In this document: positions 5,109 to 7,660 of the stretch, piece after piece
How the letters are laid out: each line of letters begins with the position of its first letter
Position numbering within the stretch: the stretch's first letter is position 1
From: Candidatus Atribacteria bacterium 1244-E10-H5-B2
GTDB taxonomy: Bacteria; Atribacterota; JS1; SB-45; 34-128
Direction: 5' to 3'
Assembly (NCBI GenBank): GCA_003575245.1
Contig: NMQN01000122.1
Coordinates: 1-7,660 of the forward strand
Length of the DNA stretch: 7,660 nucleotides
Notes under the pieces: generated by a model
The model's database searches: none
What the model was told of the DNA's origin: nothing
What the model saw: the letters and a program-made list of their open reading frames with translations, nothing else
Program-made: the position numbers and the translations under genes

Positions 5109-5232
5109 TAGTCGGACTCGAATTATGCTATCAATATCTCGACAGGTTCGAGTCTGACTGGGTGCTAATCCTGTCGAGATGCTAAGGTTCCAGTTGGGCA
5201 GGGGGTTTCTTCAGGGCTCCCTGCTCGGACTC
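5109..5232 (+). ncRNA. Structured RNA domain with H-type pseudoknot and competing strand
   Basis: Stem 1: 5111-5122 pairs with 5147-5158 (12 pairs, one G-U; A5110-T5159 can extend it). Stem 2: 5136-5146 pairs perfectly with 5170-5180 (11 pairs). The 5' arm of stem 2 lies in the loop of stem 1 and abuts its 3' arm with no intervening base, so the two helices can stack. The connecting loops are 13 nt (5123-5135) and 11 nt (5159-5169), long enough to cross them. A third helix, 5196-5205 with 5217-5226 (10 pairs, two G-U), follows. TCGGACTC (5225-5232) repeats the core of the first arm and can pair with 5150-5157, competing with stem 1. TGCTA recurs at 5126, 5163 and 5180, in unpaired or junction segments. 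No family is recognised. It lies 15 bases after a stop codon and about 200 bases before the capsid gene, so it may be a leader element or an independent RNA. Confidence 0.7.
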
Positions 5233-5436
5233 ATACAATTTATATTTTTATATTTAAGGTCGATTAACAAAGGTTAGTATAGCAGAAAGTATATTAAAAT
5301 CGAAGCAATATTTAAAGCAATCAGACGGACCAGGAGCTAAAAATTAGATAGTAAAAAATTCAATATATTAAGGTCGAAGTAATAGAAAAAGCTAAAAATT
5401 ATATGCTCAAAAAATACTAAGAAAGGAGACAATATT
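5233..5436 (+). other. AT-rich capsid-gene leader with short direct repeats
   Basis: No gene is present. AGCTAAAAATTA is repeated exactly at 5335-5346 and 5390-5401. TTAAGGTCGA is repeated at 5254-5263 and 5368-5377. TCGAAG(C/T)AATA occurs at 5300-5310 and 5374-5384. These may be remnants of an internal duplication or protein-binding sites. I see no convincing -35/-10 pair. The ribosome site of the capsid gene (GAAAGGAG, 5421-5428) ends the region. Confidence 0.45.
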
Positions 5437-6675
5437 ATGAAAGTTACGACAGAAAAATTAGAAGCATTTGTTGCTGATAGATTTAGATATATGCAGGGTG
5501 ATCTTGACTGCAATCGATCAGGTATAGGCGACCCTGAAAACTCTGCATATAAAGAAGCTATCGACGCAGGCCTTAATAAACGGCTTAACACTACTATTAA
5601 GAGACCTCGTGGCGAAGGTGAATTTGACAAAACTCCTACCGGTTTATCTTTTCAGGATTCTAACGGCGTTATTCATAAAGCCTTAGGAACTGAGGAAAAG
5701 CTGTTTACCAGTGGAGAGGACTTTTCGGTCGGTAAAATAATCAGGGCTAAAATCGTAGGAAACTATGAAGGCCTGAATGATTATGAAATGAGAGCCGCCG
5801 GAGAGGGCATTGGAAATTTAGGGGGTTGGTTAGTCCCTGACGCTGTTAGTGCTAAAATACTCGATCTATCAAGAAACTTTGCGAGAGTTGTGCAGGCTGG
5901 TGCTGGAACGCTGATAATGACCGCCCCGGAAATGAAATTGGTTAAAATTACCGGTGATCCTACTGCCTATTTTAAAGCAGAACACTCCCCTATTACCGAG
6001 TCAGATTGGACCTTAGAGGACCTGAATTTAAAGGCTATGAAATGCGGAGTGTTAGTCCGGGCCTCTTTAGAATTATTAGAAGATGCTAAAAACGCCGGTA
6101 GTGCTTTAGAAATGGCGATGGGAGCCGCAATCGGGCTTGCTATGGATCGGGTTGCCCTTCGTGGTGATGGTGTCAATGAACCGTTGGGAATAGATCACGC
6201 AATCCCTGCCGGGAATATAATCTCTATGGGTGCTAATGGAGCCGGTCCGACTGCTTACAGTCAATTATCCGAAAGTCTTGAAGCGGTTGCTGTTGCCAAT
6301 GGTGAGGCTACGGCCTTTGTAATGAATCCGAGAAGTTTTTATCAATATGATAGGCTTCTTGCCGCCACTACTAATAACAGATTAGAAAAGCCTTTGAGTG
6401 TCCAGAAAATTTTTGACGCTGGAAAAATGTATCATACTAATCAGGTTTTGATTACCGATACTCAGGGGACTTCTACCGACGCAAGTAAGGTTTACGCTGG
6501 CGATTTTAAACAGATGGTATTTGGAATATTAAAAGGCCTGAGATTTGAATTTACCAGGACAGGCGGGACCGGGACCTTTGCACAATACGAGGCTTTAATT
6601 AGAGCAGTTGTTAGATTTGATATCGGGATATTAAGGGATAATCATTTCTCTAAAATTGAAGGATTGATCCCATAA
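5437..6675 (+). CDS. HK97-fold major capsid protein
   Basis: The 412-aa protein forms the hexamers and pentamers of an icosahedral shell. Family landmarks are GNLGGWLVPD (126-135) at the entry to the folded core, TGDPTAYFKAE (172-182), the spine-helix region with VRASLELLEDA (207-217), AMDRVALRGDGVNEPLGID (235-253), which is close to a family signature, and the P-domain/A-domain end YAGDFKQMVFG (353-363). Only about 80-125 residues precede the core. That segment is charged and not a clear long coiled coil, so any scaffold-like delta domain is short. No maturation protease is encoded beside it. The start at ATG 5437 has a strong ribosome site, GAAAGGAG. It is followed by a hairpin terminator and a possible decoration gene. 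The capsid assignment is firm; cleavage and shell size are unknown. Confidence 0.93.
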   Translation: MKVTTEKLEAFVADRFRYMQGDLDCNRSGIGDPENSAYKEAIDAGLNKRLNTTIKRPRGEGEFDKTPTGLSFQDSNGVIHKALGTEEKLFTSGEDFSVGKIIRAKIVGNYEGLNDYEMRAAGEGIGNLGGWLVPDAVSAKILDLSRNFARVVQAGAGTLIMTAPEMKLVKITGDPTAYFKAEHSPITESDWTLEDLNLKAMKCGVLVRASLELLEDAKNAGSALEMAMGAAIGLAMDRVALRGDGVNEPLGIDHAIPAGNIISMGANGAGPTAYSQLSESLEAVAVANGEATAFVMNPRSFYQYDRLLAATTNNRLEKPLSVQKIFDAGKMYHTNQVLITDTQGTSTDASKVYAGDFKQMVFGILKGLRFEFTRTGGTGTFAQYEALIRAVVRFDIGILRDNHFSKIEGLIP

Positions 6676-6686
6676 AATTAAAAAAT

Positions 6687-6712
6687 AGCCGGGGCTTTAT
6701 TGCCCTGGCTTT
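6687..6712 (+). terminator. Hairpin terminator after the capsid gene
   Basis: AGCCGGGGC (6687-6695) pairs with GCCCTGGCT (6702-6710) over nine positions, one G-U, with loop TTTATT, followed by TT then AAAATTTA. The short T-run makes it a leaky terminator or processing site, which could lower expression of the following gene relative to capsid protein. Confidence 0.65.
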
Positions 6713-6742
6713 AAAATTTATATAAGAATCGAGGTGAGAAAA

Positions 6743-7459
6743 TTGAACAGATTATACGAAGATATTAAGGTTGATACTGCCTTAGAGCCACAGTCTTTGA
6801 TATCTACTAATGCCACTGGCAAATATTTTAATATGGCTGGCTTTAGGGCGGCTATGTTTGTCTTAAATGTTGGTAATATTACCGCTGGTGGATCAAGTGC
6901 AATTCAAGTAATGGAAGCCCTTAATGAGAGGGCAGGATCAGCTCAGGCGTTGACCTCTTATGTTGCCACTATCGCCGCTAATGTTAGGGTGCAAAAACTA
7001 ACTATAACTTGTGTTGGTGGAGAGGCAGAGGACGAATTAGTAATTACCGTTGGCGGAGTTGCTTATACCTTTACTGGAAAAGCGGCCGAAGATTTGAACA
7101 ACCAGGAGTGGATTGCTGGCGGTGATGATTCTGCAGACGCTACGAGCATAGTGGCCTGTATTAACTATACTTTAGCCGGTAAGGTATTTGCAGAAAATAC
7201 TCTGGGAGTAATTACCCTGACCGCAGAAGATGGCTACTATCTCGAAAGCATATCAGAAACCGGGGCGTTTACTACTTTCGCCACTCTGAGTGCTGTAGGA
7301 TTTGTATTTTTAGAAGGGCTTGACCTTAGTGCTGGCTTTACATTTGTTGCGGCTAAGGTTACTACTGCAAGCAATACCGGGATTTGCGGGGCTACTCTAT
7401 ACAGAGGTAAATCAGTTAAGGCTATATTACAAAAGGTAGGAATGAGTTATCCTACTTAA
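6743..7459 (+). CDS. Beta-rich protein, possible capsid decoration protein
   Basis: The start is taken as TTG at 6743 (238 aa), five bases after GAGGTGA (6731-6737). A GTG at 6734 lies inside that ribosome site. The protein is rich in Gly, Ala, Thr and Val, with alternating strands and no signal peptide. It reads as an outer domain split in two: residues 1-80 (with FRAAMFVLNVGNITAGGSSA) and about 187-238 (FVAAKVTTASNTGICGATLY), which look like continuous strands of one fold. Between them is an insert at about 83-182 with the pattern LVITVGGVAYTF and GVITLTAEDGYYLESI, like repeated beta domains in phage structural proteins. Its place after the capsid gene suits a decoration, vertex or fibre role, probably on the particle surface. 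No specific family can be named with certainty. Confidence 0.5.
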   Translation: MNRLYEDIKVDTALEPQSLISTNATGKYFNMAGFRAAMFVLNVGNITAGGSSAIQVMEALNERAGSAQALTSYVATIAANVRVQKLTITCVGGEAEDELVITVGGVAYTFTGKAAEDLNNQEWIAGGDDSADATSIVACINYTLAGKVFAENTLGVITLTAEDGYYLESISETGAFTTFATLSAVGFVFLEGLDLSAGFTFVAAKVTTASNTGICGATLYRGKSVKAILQKVGMSYPT

Positions 7460-7462
7460 AAA

Positions 7463-7496
7463 TAAAAATGACCCCCGGCAAAGAGAGCCATTTTTA
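7463..7496 (+). terminator. Terminator at the end of the late genes
   Basis: TAAAAATG (7463-7470) pairs with CATTTTTA (7489-7496), bracketing a GGC/GCC inner stem (7477-7479 with 7486-7488 or adjacent), and the 3' side supplies a run of five T. It begins three bases after the stop codon of the last gene. The symmetric A- and T-runs would allow termination in both directions. Confidence 0.65.
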
Positions 7497-7503
7497 TATA
7501 TAT

Positions 7504-7542
7504 GAAAATGACTTGTAGGGGGCGAACCCTAAAACCATTTTC
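7504..7542. repeat. Nested hairpin just before the circle junction
   Basis: An outer stem GAAAATG/CATTTTC (7504-7510 with 7536-7542) encloses an inner stem TAGGG/CCCTA (7516-7520 with 7527-7531) with loop GGCGAA. No T-run follows, so it is not an obvious terminator. It lies in the gene-free junction region and could be a recombination, packaging or origin element. The remaining bases to 7565 hold nothing I recognise. Confidence 0.5.
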
Positions 7543-7565
7543 TGTATTATAGATAAAATTTAGGA

Positions 7566-7660
7566 ATATGTCAAATAGTCTCTTTTAGCCCTATTTAACC
7601 CTGTTTTTAGCATTTGTCTCTTTTTCGCTTATGCTACCCTTACAGGTCTCCCTGGAATAG
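7566..7660. repeat. Right copy of the 95-bp terminal direct repeat
   Basis: Identical to 1-95. Together the two copies indicate a closed circle of 7565 bp or a terminally repeated linear genome. Confidence 0.95.

Noticed and set aside
5093..5185. Stop-codon readthrough of the 137-aa gene, with the pseudoknot as stimulator
   Set aside because: The frame stays open for only 29 further codons after TAG, and the spacer (15 nt) is longer than the roughly 8 nt of known readthrough pseudoknots. The pairing explains the sequence better.
5109..5232. HDV-like ribozyme, group I intron or tmRNA
   Set aside because: The stems are far longer than HDV P1, its nested P3 is missing, and no group I P7 core or tmRNA reading frame is visible.
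5337..5630. Minus-strand open frame of 97 codons across the start of the capsid gene
   Set aside because: It is antisense to the capsid gene and its AT-rich leader, with no recognisable domain.
5967..6176. Minus-strand open frame inside the capsid gene
   Set aside because: It is a shadow of the capsid reading frame with no independent start signal.

Overview
The window looks like one complete, very small circular phage-related element. The first 95 bases (1-95) recur exactly as the last 95 (7566-7660), so the unique sequence is 7565 bp and the map closes on itself. All credible genes lie on the plus strand. The DNA is AT-rich, Shine-Dalgarno sequences are strong (GAAAGGAGG, GAGGTGAT types), and several promoters match the sigma-70 consensus. 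This suggests a low-GC, Firmicutes-like or deep-branching anaerobic bacterial host; the sequence does not let me name it.

Layout. (1) 7460-7565 joined to 1-242: non-coding, full of inverted repeats, ending in two overlapping hairpins, one of which buries the ribosome-binding site of the first gene. (2) 243-737: a small winged-helix protein, probably a replication initiator, followed by three iteron-like dyad repeats (737-840) and an AT-rich stretch, together a plausible replication origin. (3) 1026-1190: a new 54-aa gene, then a tandem repeat, a strong hairpin and a consensus promoter. (4) 1461-2036: a minimal tyrosine recombinase without the usual N-terminal core-binding domain. (5) 2037-2772: a leader with a 17-bp direct repeat, a 56-aa single-span membrane protein and an 84-aa unknown. 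(6) 2797-7459: a morphogenesis block with a strong promoter, a 58-aa zinc ribbon, an intact large terminase, a second similar promoter, a ribbon-helix-helix-like protein, a structured RNA domain with a clear H-type pseudoknot, an HK97-fold major capsid protein, a terminator hairpin, and a beta-rich protein that may be a capsid decoration protein.

How it may work. The element has what is needed to replicate as a circle (initiator plus iterons), perhaps to integrate or resolve multimers (recombinase), to build a shell (capsid protein, possible decoration) and to power DNA packaging (terminase). It has no recognisable portal, maturation protease, head-tail connector, tail, endolysin or canonical small terminase. 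The simplest reading is a satellite that brings its own capsid and packaging motor and borrows the rest from a helper phage, or a minimal HK97-fold virus or plasmid with unrecognised replacements. The two most unusual non-protein signals are the initiator-leader RNA switch (167-241) and the pseudoknot RNA between the terminase and capsid genes (5109-5232).
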